Positions 1 through 8,491 are shown, counted from the stretch's first letter. The stretch: DNA of 64,000 bases from JAQUOA01 sp037443785 (GCA_037443785.1 JBBINR010000002.1:1-64000), one strand, 5' to 3'. Notes: generated by a model from the sequence alone, not told the origin. Translations and numbers: made by a program.

Positions 1-715
1 GGTTAGCATTGGCAAATTGCCATGTGGTTCCCTGATTGGTAGAATATTCTACCCAGATTTTTCCTGCCGATTCGTACGTTAAAAAATAATCTCCCGTGTT
101 GCCCCGTGCTATTTTTTTCTGCGAGGGCTGGCTCATGGCGGTGGCAACAGTGCTGGCAAGCGAGCCTTTGTAGTTGGCAATTACAGTTGCATTTGCTTCA
201 GTAAACACAACCCCCGTTTGTTGAACATTTGCATCTTGAAATGTTACTCCGCTGCCGCTCCAATTTTGGAAAAAACCTGCGGCGCCGTTTATTGTTTGTG
301 TTGTTGGTGCACTTATTGTATAGTACATACCACTAGCTATCGTTCGATTTAAGAAAATACCTTTATTACCTGAACTTGTTCCGATATTATTTGCTACAAA
401 ATTAACTTGATAAAAAATCGCCGAATCTCCACGATTACGCATTCCATAAGGCGATTCGTTGTAATCAATTTTCCATGGGTCCTTAAAATTCAAATATCCG
501 CTAGGAGAACCTCCTTCGGATAGTTGTGATTGTACAGTTGCTTCCTTTGCGTGCGTAAATTGAGCCGTTACATTTGATGTAGTTGTACTCAAAGGTAATA
601 CACTGTGATTTTTATAATTTAAAACAGAAGAATTCGTCCAGTATTGAAATTTTTGTGTAGTTCCTGCCTTAAAATCTTGTTGGGCTTTCAAAATCCAATT
701 TTCTGTTAATTTCGG
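1..715 (-). pseudogene. Downstream part of interrupted secreted metalloprotease (after in-frame TGA)
   Basis: On the minus strand the frame of the upstream protease gene stays open for 238 codons after the TGA at 716-718, right to the window edge. I translated every line and found no other stop. The content looks like a secreted protein: many Thr, Ser, Asn and aromatic residues, a stretch FKDPWKIDYNESPYG, and near the edge WVEYSTNQGTTW, which resembles an Asp-box/BNR-type repeat. No start codon with a ribosome site is evident just after the stop, so it would be translated only by readthrough. The remainder, possibly including a secretion signal, lies outside the window. Either a nonsense mutation or a base-call error would explain the stop. 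Confidence 0.7.
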
Positions 716-2350
716 TCAAATAAAGGTTGTATCAGGATAAGATTTCCATTGATCTGTTTCCCACCGGGACCAGTTTCCAAATGAAATCCCTGATGAATCG
801 GCTTGGTATACATGCACATTTGGAACAAGTGTATAATTTACTTCAACAACTGCACTTTTAACTCCATTTTTCTTAGCAAAAAATTTCATTCTTAAATTGT
901 AACCAGAAAAGGATGCAATCAAACTACTTGGATTGTTTGCCCAAGTGGCAACTGCAGTATCAGGTGCAGAGTTGTCAAAAGTATAACAATAATATATTGA
1001 TTCATCCGTCGGGGCACTCCAATGGACTGTGAGAGGAACCGCATAAGTCCCATTTTGTGGAGTTATGATGGGCGGCGCAACAGGAGAATTATTGATTAAG
1101 AAAGGATTACTTACTGCCGATGTTCCAATTTGAATCTTATAGAACTTGTTTGACGGAAGATTGGAGGCGACGGACCAAACGTAGGAATTGCTTCCTTTAT
1201 TAGATGTTTTATTTGAATCAAGCGTTACGTAAGGAACATATTGACCTGCATCATTATCCTTCAAAAGAACTATATTGTCTGAACCCCCATGATTATCAGT
1301 CCAGTTGATTGTATGATTTCCTCCTGTTACAACTACCTCTCCTTTTTGAGGGGATGTAATTGTTATTACTCTGTTTACATCCCAACCAATGTCTTGCAGA
1401 ATAGCCAAACCGACTTCACCGGGAGAATGTATTGCCTCAGCCCAATAAAGACCTGGTACCATGAGAGAATTACTATTGCTTGGTGGATAATTAATATCAT
1501 CAAGGTGAGAAATACTTGATCCCCCTTCCCAGGGATTTGGTGAGTATATTCTTGCCAGTCCATTTCCCATAAGATGAGATTCTGGTCCAAAGAGAAAAAC
1601 TGTATCACTAACAAGTGCATTTCCTAAGTTCGTCGAGGCCGTATCGTATGTTGAAACAAGATTATTTTGGCCAGCTAAAGAATCCTTCTGAAGAAGAACA
1701 TCGTAACTATTGGGATTGAAACGACCATTTTCATATTTTGCTCTGATGTATCCCTTTCCACCTGAATCGACAAAAGTTCCAACAAATCCAAGTCCATGAC
1801 ACATTTCGTGTAACAACACCGTCACAAGATCATATTTGTATGCCGGGGTATTTCCATCAGTTCCATAATAAAAATCCGCATGACGTTTAGCATTAATTGT
1901 CACTATTATGTCAGGAATAGTATCATTATTAAAATATGTGTTCGCTAGCTTCTCTGCTAATGCTATAGGGTATTCTACATTTTGTTTTGGTGCATTTGAA
2001 AAATTCATCTTGTAATCGGTCGGTGAGGCGTACGCTAGAATTTTCATATCATTCACATTTTTCCAAACTGCTTTGACATTTATTGTTTGAAAAGAATTCA
2101 AAAGATATTTCCAGATATCAAGCGCTTTTTCAACTGCGGGATAAACATTACCTGGAAATGACATTAAACTATCGACTTCTTCAGTATATGTTACTTTAAA
2201 AATAACTGTAGCGGATTTCCCCAATTTTGTTCTTTCCTGATAGATGGAAGGTGGGTCAATCCTAGTAAAAACATTTCCTTCTCTTGCTTCTTGTGCAATT
2301 CCGTAGGAAATACAAACAAACAATGCAAAGATGATATTTTTTATATTCAT
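716..2350 (-). CDS. Secreted zinc metalloprotease-like protein, prematurely stopped
   Basis: Reads as 544 residues from the ATG at 2350. This start has GGGAGA at good spacing and puts a signal peptide (about residues 1-20, ending SYGIAQ) at the N-terminus. The in-frame ATG 12 bases upstream lies inside that ribosome site. The catalytic motif is HEMCHGLGF with H181, E182 and H185, an HExxH zinc site of gluzincin/metzincin type. The third metzincin ligand position holds Gly. It is followed by a module starting ITSPQKGEVVVTGGNHTINW, typical of Ser/Thr-rich Kre9/KNH-like domains, and a chitobiase-C-terminal-like segment. The protein ends at an opal codon in the middle of what looks like a continuing domain. 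Likely extracellular and proteolytic; the substrate is unknown. Confidence 0.75.
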   Translation of the reverse strand: MNIKNIIFALFVCISYGIAQEAREGNVFTRIDPPSIYQERTKLGKSATVIFKVTYTEEVDSLMSFPGNVYPAVEKALDIWKYLLNSFQTINVKAVWKNVNDMKILAYASPTDYKMNFSNAPKQNVEYPIALAEKLANTYFNNDTIPDIIVTINAKRHADFYYGTDGNTPAYKYDLVTVLLHEMCHGLGFVGTFVDSGGKGYIRAKYENGRFNPNSYDVLLQKDSLAGQNNLVSTYDTASTNLGNALVSDTVFLFGPESHLMGNGLARIYSPNPWEGGSSISHLDDINYPPSNSNSLMVPGLYWAEAIHSPGEVGLAILQDIGWDVNRVITITSPQKGEVVVTGGNHTINWTDNHGGSDNIVLLKDNDAGQYVPYVTLDSNKTSNKGSNSYVWSVASNLPSNKFYKIQIGTSAVSNPFLINNSPVAPPIITPQNGTYAVPLTVHWSAPTDESIYYCYTFDNSAPDTAVATWANNPSSLIASFSGYNLRMKFFAKKNGVKSAVVEVNYTLVPNVHVYQADSSGISFGNWSRWETDQWKSYPDTTFI

Positions 2351-2474
2351 AAATTCTCCCATAATAAGTTGTTGAAACCAAAGAAAGTTTTAACGATGTT
2401 TAAAAAGCAAACAGCAATATCCTTCAAAAAAACGTTCATCGTGTTTGGTTGATCGGTATTCTGCCTGCGTGGTA

Positions 2475-2515
2475 CCCCCCGCTTTTGATATTCGTAGTAT
2501 CAAAGCGGGGTTTTT
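2475..2515 (+). terminator. GC-rich hairpin followed by T tract
   Basis: Inverted repeat CCCCGCTTTTGATA / TATCAAAGCGGGG with one bulged base and a 7-base loop, followed on the plus strand by TTTTTATTT. It lies between two minus-strand genes, so its T tract faces away from both. It could act as a barrier to antisense transcription or be a mobile hairpin. Confidence 0.5.
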
Positions 2516-2548
2516 ATTTATTTACATTCATAGTTTTTCCTCCTTTCA

Positions 2549-3862
2549 TTATTTCCTTTTTCCAATTGTTACAACTGCTTTGCTTCCGTTAAAACCAACC
2601 GAAACAATTAGGTTTTGTCGAATCGCAATTGAAGAATAACTGCCATTTGCAGAATATAACTCTGGATACCATTTCCAATTCATCCCGTTGAAATGAGAAA
2701 TCAATCCAAAACTCCCACAAACAACTATATCATTTATTGCAATTCCGCGAATTTTACTAGTAAAGAAACTGGGTATTGTTCTTATTTCCAGCCAACGGTT
2801 ATTTTTACTTTTAAAGACACCATCACCGCAAGTATAAAACGAACTACCATTATAAGTCCACACAGAAACTATGTCCCTTCTAATATTCCAAGGTATTGAA
2901 TCGACATTTGTTGTATTTGTAATTTTCAATATTTTCTTATCTTTGGGCTCCCAAGAATCAGTTACTGCACAATATATTTCTGCCTCCTCAGAATTTGTTT
3001 TAACTATTCCGCTCACATCGTTTATGTTTGTTTTTGTTCCGCTTTCAACCTTTTGCCAAGTTGTGCCAGAGTGATGATAAATTGCTCCATTAAGTCCGAC
3101 ACAATATAAATTTTGAGAACTTGTTCCCCACATTTTTCTTACCTGTCCATTAAATGGAATCGCAGTCATAAAAAATGCTTTGGAAGTAAAATTTGTGCCG
3201 TTCCATTGGATTAAATCTGCGTCACTAGCAAACCAAACATCATTTGAACTAAAACCGAAAACAGCATGTAGTGGATAATATCCGGCTCCAGTTCCAAAGT
3301 CTCTCACCAATATTTGTAAAAGAGTCCACTTCTTTCCATCCCATTTTAGAGCATTATAGTATATCTCATTCTGCCCTGAAGAATCCGGTAAAATTATCTC
3401 TCCAACGGCATACGCTAAAGAATCGTTAATGACAGCAACATCGTATAACATGCACGAACCTGCGGTGCCGCCAAAGGTAGTTGTTTCCCACGTCCAATCA
3501 TGGCTTGTGGTATCCATTGTGGTTGCTTGTGCATTTACCGAAAAACTTTGTGTAACAAGTGTGTATGAGTAAGTTTTATTCGGCAAAAGCCCTTCGTCAA
3601 CAAACAAAGAATCTTTACCTGTCAATGTAATTGTTGCAATGGTAGAGTCGCTTCGCTTCAGCATAATTGTTCTTTGCGTCTCATTCTCGGCAAGCGTAAG
3701 TTTTAAAAATGCTTCGGTGCAGGTTGCATCTTCTACCGTTAGTTGTAACGGGTTTGCTGGCGAAGTAACCGGTCCCTCTTTTTTACAATCGGTGCCAGTA
3801 AAGAGAAGGAGAGTGATGAGGGAAAGAAAAAATATTTTGCTAAAAGAATTATTTGTCTGCAT
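2549..3862 (-). CDS. Probable lipoprotein with beta-propeller-like repeats
   Basis: About 437 residues if started at the ATG at 3862 (MQTNNSFSKIFF). This gives a signal peptide with Cys near residue 26 (FTGTDCKKEG, a poor lipobox because Asp precedes Cys). The longer frame from 3955 would begin inside a palindromic repeat and encode the tell-tale WIPAFAGMT, so I reject it. A fibronectin-like segment (residues about 40-110) is followed by repeated units of the form NALKWDGKKW, DLIQWNGTNF, GAIYHHSGTTW and LISHFNGMNWKW, spaced 40-60 residues apart, as in WD/kelch-like propellers of Bacteroidota surface proteins. Also present are AVFGFSSNDVWFAS and KMWGTSSQNLYCVG. Cell-envelope protein of unknown function. 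Confidence 0.7.
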   Translation of the reverse strand: MQTNNSFSKIFFLSLITLLLFTGTDCKKEGPVTSPANPLQLTVEDATCTEAFLKLTLAENETQRTIMLKRSDSTIATITLTGKDSLFVDEGLLPNKTYSYTLVTQSFSVNAQATTMDTTSHDWTWETTTFGGTAGSCMLYDVAVINDSLAYAVGEIILPDSSGQNEIYYNALKWDGKKWTLLQILVRDFGTGAGYYPLHAVFGFSSNDVWFASDADLIQWNGTNFTSKAFFMTAIPFNGQVRKMWGTSSQNLYCVGLNGAIYHHSGTTWQKVESGTKTNINDVSGIVKTNSEEAEIYCAVTDSWEPKDKKILKITNTTNVDSIPWNIRRDIVSVWTYNGSSFYTCGDGVFKSKNNRWLEIRTIPSFFTSKIRGIAINDIVVCGSFGLISHFNGMNWKWYPELYSANGSYSSIAIRQNLIVSVGFNGSKAVVTIGKRK

Positions 3863-3896
3863 ATATGTCTCGTTTTGACTTCCCGCAGCTTGCGGC

Positions 3897-3953
3897 GTCA
3901 TTCCGGCGAAAGCCGGAATCCAGAAACTGGATGCCAGCGTACGCTGGTATGAC
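3897..3953. repeat. REP/MITE-like palindromic element with GTCAT/ATGAC ends
   Basis: A 57-bp block bounded by GTCAT and ATGAC. It holds three consecutive small hairpins: TTCCGGC-GAAA-GCCGGAA (3901-3918), ATCCAG-AAA-CTGGAT (3918-3932) and CCAGCGTACGCTGG (3934-3947). The sequence ATTCCGGCGAAAGCCGGAAT is the core of a widespread interspersed repeat that gives WIPAFAGMT when translated. Only one copy is visible in this window. Confidence 0.7.
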
Positions 3954-3954
3954 A

Positions 3955-3984
3955 AATTTCCTCGCCGCTTACAGCGAGGAAATT
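3955..3984. repeat. Perfect 11-bp stem hairpin next to the REP-like element
   Basis: AATTTCCTCGC (3955-3965), an 8-base loop, then GCGAGGAAATT (3974-3984). It abuts the REP-like element and may be part of the same composite repeat. It lies in the leader of the minus-strand lipoprotein gene. Confidence 0.6.
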
Positions 3985-4036
3985 TACTACCATATGATTT
4001 TTAATTTTAATGTTGTATCTCTCGCCTAATACAATT

Positions 4037-4076
4037 GTAGCGTGGTGTAGCGTGGTGTAGCGTGGTGTAGCGTGGT
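4037..4076. repeat. Four tandem copies of the 10-mer GTAGCGTGGT
   Basis: Four exact head-to-tail copies of GTAGCGTGGT. The unit is about one helical turn and lies about 175 bp upstream of the minus-strand lipoprotein start. Copy number could vary by slippage. The 327-bp gap around it (3956-4282) holds only this repeat, the neighbouring hairpins and AT-rich sequence. Confidence 0.85.
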
Positions 4077-4282
4077 ACATTTTTAACCTACTAAAAACCT
4101 TTTTTCATGTCAAGTCAATTTTTAGCAATGAAATTATTTAAACAGTGCATGTAAAAAATTGTATTCTGACATCACAAAATAAATCATGCGCCAGGAAAAT
4201 TATTTGTTGAAGAATAAAAGTTGAACATTCTCAAATATCTCCGTAGAATTACTCCACATCATCATACCATAAGGATATCTTC

Positions 4283-4939
4283 ATGTTCATCGGACATTTC
4301 GCTGTAGCGCTTGCCGCCAAGAAAGCAGCACCGAAAACAAATCTTGCAACATTATTTGCCGCGTCACAATTGGTTGATCTACTCTGGCCTATGTTTCTTT
4401 TGCTTGGAATCGAGCATGCAAGAATTGCCGTCGGCGATACGGTCGTAACACCGATGGATTTTTATGACTATCCGATCACGCACAGTTTGGTCGGGGCAAT
4501 TGGATGGTCTGTGATATTCGGAGCGTTGTATTATTTTCGAAGAAAATTTTCTAAAGAAGCTGTTGTTGTCGCTTTGGTTGTCTTCAGCCATTGGATTCTT
4601 GATCTTATCACGCATCGTCCCGATCTTCCGCTATTCAGCAACGATTCAATAAAACTCGGTTTAGGTTTATGGAACAGCATGGCGGGAACTGTTATCGTTG
4701 AATTTGGATTGTTTGCAATCGGCGCGTATTTGTATTATTCCGCAACGACAGCGAAAAATAAAACAGGAACATATTCATTGATTGGATTGCTGGCATTTCT
4801 TGTCATCATGCATCTCGGAAATCTTTTTGGTCCTCCTCCGCCCAATGTAGAAATGATTGCCGTCGCAGGAAACGCACTGTGGCTTTTTGTGCTCTGGGCG
4901 TGGTGGATTGATAGAAGCCGAGAACCAAAATCAGCGTGA
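4283..4939 (+). CDS. Multi-pass inner-membrane protein (YdjM/DUF457-like)
   Basis: 218 residues with a start after AAGGA. The N-terminus MFIGHFAVALAAKKAAPK and the following SQLVDLLWP, PITHSLVGAIGW and SHWILDLITHRPDLPL match the His/Asp-bearing membrane proteins often labelled metal-dependent hydrolase or YdjM-like. About six hydrophobic segments are visible. The conserved H and D residues lie at membrane edges, which in the family is taken to suggest metal binding, but no activity is established. The mgtC-like gene follows after 38 bp on the same strand, so co-transcription is likely. Confidence 0.7.
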   Translation: MFIGHFAVALAAKKAAPKTNLATLFAASQLVDLLWPMFLLLGIEHARIAVGDTVVTPMDFYDYPITHSLVGAIGWSVIFGALYYFRRKFSKEAVVVALVVFSHWILDLITHRPDLPLFSNDSIKLGLGLWNSMAGTVIVEFGLFAIGAYLYYSATTAKNKTGTYSLIGLLAFLVIMHLGNLFGPPPPNVEMIAVAGNALWLFVLWAWWIDRSREPKSA

Positions 4940-4977
4940 CTCACTATCGACACTGAAAAAATTTTGACGGAGGTTAC

Positions 4978-5646
4978 ATGATTTCTGAATTAGATATTGT
5001 TATTCGTATTACCATTTCTGCGATTCTCGGCGGGCTTATCGGACTTGAACGGGAACGGCACAATCAACCGGCAGGACTTCGCACGCATACTATTTTGGCG
5101 GTTGGCTCTGGTTTGGCAATGTGTCTCTCCATCGAGATTGCAATGCAATTTAAAGAGATGGTTCCCAATGGTGACCCGGCGCGGTTAGCGGCACAAGTAA
5201 TTTCGGGAATTGGTTTTCTTGGAGCGGGTGCAATCATTCGGTTTGGTGCGAACATCAAAGGATTAACGACCGCAACGTCGCTCTGGACTGTAGCAATCAT
5301 CGGTCTTACAGTCGGCGCCGGACATTATTTTTCTGCTGTCTATACGACCATTGTCCTTTTGTTCATCCTGATCATCCTTGATAAGTGGGAAAAAAGCGTT
5401 GTTGTCCAGACGACAACTCGATTCATCACTATCCGTGCAGCAGATCAGATCGGATTCATCGACAACGTACGAAAAGAATTGTCTACCCTGAACATTGAAA
5501 TTAAGACGCTGACATTTTTTAAGAATATCGAAACGAATGATATCACCGTCAAGATCATCGCAAAGATCAGAAACAGATCGAATGAAAACCTGTTGATCCA
5601 GCAGGTGTCAAAAATTCCCGGTGCAAAAGATGTAGGCATGGAATAA
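4978..5646 (+). CDS. MgtC/SapB family membrane protein
   Basis: 222 residues with a strong ribosome site (GGAGG) 6 bases before ATG. The N-terminal half has four or five hydrophobic helices with the family signatures GGLIGLERERHNQPAGLRTH, VISGIGFLGAGAIIR and GLTTATSLWTVAIIGL. The soluble C-terminal tail (about residues 145-222) fits the ACT-like domain. In other bacteria, MgtC proteins help growth at low magnesium and modulate the F-type ATPase; the role here is inferred from family only. Confidence 0.88.
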   Translation: MISELDIVIRITISAILGGLIGLERERHNQPAGLRTHTILAVGSGLAMCLSIEIAMQFKEMVPNGDPARLAAQVISGIGFLGAGAIIRFGANIKGLTTATSLWTVAIIGLTVGAGHYFSAVYTTIVLLFILIILDKWEKSVVVQTTTRFITIRAADQIGFIDNVRKELSTLNIEIKTLTFFKNIETNDITVKIIAKIRNRSNENLLIQQVSKIPGAKDVGME

Positions 5647-5659
5647 CGATTCCTAAAAA

Positions 5660-5686
5660 GATTGCCATGCAGGGATTATGGCAATC
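5660..5686 (+). terminator. 9-bp stem hairpin after the mgtC-like gene
   Basis: GATTGCCAT (5660-5668), a 9-base loop, ATGGCAATC (5678-5686). No T run follows, so it may protect the mRNA end or attenuate, and is not a strong intrinsic terminator. Confidence 0.45.
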
Positions 5687-5729
5687 GTGGATGTGGGGCG
5701 CATAGTATTATTAAAAAGAAAGAATACCT

Positions 5730-5918
5730 ATGAATCAACAACACTGCGTTGCCTGCGAACGAACGCAGGAACAAATTCCGCTAATTTCTGTTCTATATCA
5801 AAATAAAACGTTTTATATTTGCCCTCAGCATTTGCCTGTGCTCATCCACAATCCGCAAATGCTTGCAGGAAAGCTTCCCGGTGCTGAAGGTATGAGTCCG
5901 GCAGAACATCACGATTGA
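5730..5918 (+). CDS. 62-residue putative zinc-binding mini-protein
   Basis: Small ORF with AAAGAAAG ahead of its ATG. The arrangement C6-x2-C9 ... C31-x2-H34 suggests a single zinc-ribbon-like fold. The rest (LPVLIHNPQMLAGKLPGAEG) is hydrophilic and ends with HHD. There is no signal peptide or membrane segment. Coding-like composition, and separation from neighbours by proper spacers, support it being a gene. I do not recognise a named family; function unknown. Confidence 0.6.
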   Translation: MNQQHCVACERTQEQIPLISVLYQNKTFYICPQHLPVLIHNPQMLAGKLPGAEGMSPAEHHD

Positions 5919-5995
5919 CCGCTGTTGCTTCATTGAAAATGCAAATGCTGTTTATCATTTCATAAACAAACATTCATCGCATAAAGGAGGGAGTT

Positions 5996-6244
5996 ATGCC
6001 GCATTTTCTTGTTGAATCGCCGCACACAGAAGAAGATTGTGATAAAATTGTGAAACTGACGCTGGCGATAGGGTATCTTACGCATTTTCATTGGGGATGC
6101 AAAGTCGGCGATCATCGCGGGTGGGCAATGATCGAAGCCGATAATGAAAAAGAAGCTCTTCTTTCCGTTCCAACAATTAATCGGAATAAAAGCCGTGCAA
6201 TAGAAATTATCCAGTTCGACCCTGGCGAAGTTCAGGGATGGTAA
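5996..6244 (+). CDS. 82-residue conserved-looking hypothetical protein
   Basis: The ATG follows a very good ribosome site (AAAGGAGGGA, 6-bp spacing). The soluble acidic sequence, MPHFLVESPHTEEDCDKI ... GWAMIEADNEKEALLSVP ... IIQFDPGEVQGW, has the look of a small ferredoxin-fold (alpha/beta) protein. His-rich spots (H3, H10 and THFHW) are present. No motif allows a function to be assigned. It sits between another mini-protein and ada. Confidence 0.65.
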   Translation: MPHFLVESPHTEEDCDKIVKLTLAIGYLTHFHWGCKVGDHRGWAMIEADNEKEALLSVPTINRNKSRAIEIIQFDPGEVQGW

Positions 6245-6336
6245 AAAAATTCCTTGTTCATTTTTCGGTGGAAGAGTTCTTCTACGCATAGTATCTTTTC
6301 TCCATACTAACACGACAACTTTCTTGGAGAACACCA

Positions 6337-7380
6337 ATGGCTCTTCCTTCAACAACTGAAATGCACCGCGCCTGCATCAAAAAAGATTCGTCCTACGACG
6401 GGATTTTTTTCTTTGCGGTGCGGACGACGGGAATTTTTTGCCGTCCTTCATGCACGGCACGAAAACCTCTCGCAAAGAACGTAGAATTTTTTCCTTCGAC
6501 CAAAGAAGCAATCTTCGCCGGATACCGCCCCTGTAAGACCTGTAATCCGATGGAAGCGATCGGAACACCGCCGGCATGGATCGGAACATTGCTTTCAACA
6601 ATTGAAAAAGATCCCGCCACACGATATTCCGATTCCTATCTTCGAAGGAACGGAATCGAGCCGTCGCGGGCGCGGCGATTTTTTTTGAAAAATTACGGAA
6701 TGACGTTTCAGGCGTATTGCCGAGGACGAAGGCTTGGAAAATCATTTGAACAAATTCGCAAGGGCGATGATCTGGATGATGTGGCGCTTGGCTATGGCTA
6801 CAACTCGCACAGCGGATTCCGCGATGCATTCAAGAAAACTTTCGGCAAGGCACCGGGGCAAAGCCGAAACGGCGATTCAATTGTCATATCATGGATTGAA
6901 AGTCCGTACGGACCGTTGGTTGCGGCCGCAACATCGGAAGGAATTTGTTTGCTTGAATTCACCGATCGGAGAATGCTCGACAATCAGTTCAAGCGGCTGA
7001 GAAAATATTTTCACTGCGCAATCATCCCCGGCGAAAACAGCCATATCGTTCAAGTGAAAAAAGAGTTGAAAGAATATTTTGACGGAGGGCGAAAAACTTT
7101 TTCAGTGAAGATCGTTTTTCCGGGAAGTCCGTTCGAACAAAAAGTATGGAATGCCTTATTAAAAATCCCTTCCGGAACTACTGCATCGTACGAAGATGTT
7201 GCAACAATGATTGGTATGCCGAAATCATCGCGTGCTGTCGGCAGGGCAAACGGAATGAATCGTATTGCGATCGTGATCCCGTGTCATCGCGTTATTAATA
7301 AAGACGGCGAACTCGGCGGTTACGGCGGCGGTGTGTGGAGAAAGAAAGTGCTGCTGGGGTTGGAAAAAAATCAAAACTAA
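6337..7380 (+). CDS. ada: Bifunctional Ada: DNA methyl-phosphotriester/O6-methylguanine repair protein and regulator
   Basis: 347 residues, close to the usual length of about 350. The N-terminal Ada zinc domain has C35, C39, C66 and C69 (TTGIFCRPSC, YRPCKTC). By family, the first Cys accepts the methyl group from phosphotriesters and turns the protein into an activator. An AraC-type HTH lies at about 90-170 (LDDVALGYGYNSHSGFRDAF). The C-terminal methyltransferase has the active site IPCHRV with C316, preceded by a GTTASYEDVA region. All three parts are intact. No adjacent alkA or alkB; the downstream genes are unrelated small enzymes. Expected to be induced by alkylation damage. Confidence 0.93.
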   Translation: MALPSTTEMHRACIKKDSSYDGIFFFAVRTTGIFCRPSCTARKPLAKNVEFFPSTKEAIFAGYRPCKTCNPMEAIGTPPAWIGTLLSTIEKDPATRYSDSYLRRNGIEPSRARRFFLKNYGMTFQAYCRGRRLGKSFEQIRKGDDLDDVALGYGYNSHSGFRDAFKKTFGKAPGQSRNGDSIVISWIESPYGPLVAAATSEGICLLEFTDRRMLDNQFKRLRKYFHCAIIPGENSHIVQVKKELKEYFDGGRKTFSVKIVFPGSPFEQKVWNALLKIPSGTTASYEDVATMIGMPKSSRAVGRANGMNRIAIVIPCHRVINKDGELGGYGGGVWRKKVLLGLEKNQN

Positions 7381-7408
7381 AGACTCATGAATCGGAGACA
7401 AATAAAAA

Positions 7409-7882
7409 ATGGAACATAAATTTCAATTTCACGCATTGGACGAAAAAGAATTCAAACAATTTTTTGAAAAGAGCAATGAGGAATTATCAGAGCTGGCAAT
7501 TCGGAGAATGATCGTTGACAAAAAGCCGGGATTCCCTTGCAGAGTTAGTCTTGAAGATGCCGAAGTCGGCGAGGAAGTACTTTTGCTGTCCTACACGCAT
7601 CATAACGCTGATTCTCCGTATCGTTCAAGTGGACCAATTTTTGTCCGCAAAACAGCAACGCAAGCGGCACCGGGAGTAAATGAAATTCCAAAGATGCTTC
7701 ATCACCGTTTGCTCTCTGTTCGCGGATATGATAAGGATGCTATGTTGATTAGTGCAGCCGCTATTGAAGGAGGTGAATTGAAAGGAACCATCAATCACAT
7801 GTTTGATAATCCATCAATCGACTATTTACATATTCACAATGCAAAACCGGGATGTTATAATTGTCTTGTCCGACGAGCGTAG
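7409..7882 (+). CDS. DUF1203 family protein
   Basis: 157 residues, GGAG ahead of ATG. The motifs FPCRVSLEDAEVGEEVLLLS, SPYRSSGPIFVR, LLSVRGYD and the C-terminal IDYLHIHNAKPGCYN match the DUF1203 family as I know it. Soluble, no signal peptide. The conserved HxHNAKPGC segment could bind a ligand or metal; function is not established. It lies 28 bp after ada, so it may be in the same transcript. Confidence 0.72.
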   Translation: MEHKFQFHALDEKEFKQFFEKSNEELSELAIRRMIVDKKPGFPCRVSLEDAEVGEEVLLLSYTHHNADSPYRSSGPIFVRKTATQAAPGVNEIPKMLHHRLLSVRGYDKDAMLISAAAIEGGELKGTINHMFDNPSIDYLHIHNAKPGCYNCLVRRA

Positions 7883-7920
7883 CAGAAAGTTTTCCTGAAT
7901 AAAAATTATAGGATCAGATT

Positions 7921-8469
7921 ATGTACGATTACTCACGAGATATAAGAAGAAAAGACAGACAAAAAACGGATACAGCATTTATAAAAGACTTGCTTTACAA
8001 CTCGGTCTCTTGTTCCATTGCTGTGGAAAAAGAAGGATTTCCGCTAATTCATGTCGCATTTTTTTCTTATGACGAAAATGCCAATGAGATAATTTTTCAT
8101 TTTTCAAAACATGGTCACGCAGGAAATGTCATCACCGACGGAAAGAAAGCATGTGTTTCGGTCTATAAATGTGGCAGGCTGTACACTGCGCATCAAGCTG
8201 TTGATTTCGGCTGTGAATATCAGAGCGCCATTATCTATGGGACAATCAAAATTGTGGAGGACGAGACAGAGCGAATGAAAGCGATGGATATGTTCTTCAA
8301 AAAATTTTTTAATAGTGTTTCAAAAGATAATTATGATCCTTTTACATCGGTGCAAGCAAAACCAATACACGTTGCAAAGATTAAAATCGACGAATGGTTT
8401 GGGAAAGAACACCGCGCACCTGAAACGGCTTTGCAATCATTTTACCACCCGGCAGACCCGCGAATGTAA
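7921..8469 (+). CDS. Pyridoxamine 5'-phosphate oxidase-like flavoprotein (NimA-like)
   Basis: 182 residues. The split-barrel FMN-binding pattern is visible: DRQKTDTAFIKDLLYNSVSC, then GFPLIHVAFFSYDENANEII, FHFSKHGHAGNVI, KACVSVYKCGRLY and SAIIYGTIKIVEDETERMKA. This matches small PNPOx-like proteins related to 5-nitroimidazole reductases (NimA type). The substrate cannot be read from sequence. Follows the DUF1203 gene by 38 bp on the same strand. Confidence 0.8.
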   Translation: MYDYSRDIRRKDRQKTDTAFIKDLLYNSVSCSIAVEKEGFPLIHVAFFSYDENANEIIFHFSKHGHAGNVITDGKKACVSVYKCGRLYTAHQAVDFGCEYQSAIIYGTIKIVEDETERMKAMDMFFKKFFNSVSKDNYDPFTSVQAKPIHVAKIKIDEWFGKEHRAPETALQSFYHPADPRM

Positions 8470-8491
8470 TGTTCGTGGCATTCCATTTTGA

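Noticed and set aside
716..718. Selenocysteine at the TGA in the metalloprotease gene
   Set aside because: No SECIS-like hairpin was evident just after it, the position is not a redox or Cys site, and no Sec machinery is seen; nonsense mutation or sequencing error is simpler.
3863..3955. Longer N-terminus for the lipoprotein gene starting at 3955
   Set aside because: It would read through a palindromic repeat (WIPAFAGMT) and place the signal peptide internally.
4037..4076. CRISPR array
   Set aside because: The 10-bp units are contiguous with no spacers, and there are no cas genes nearby.
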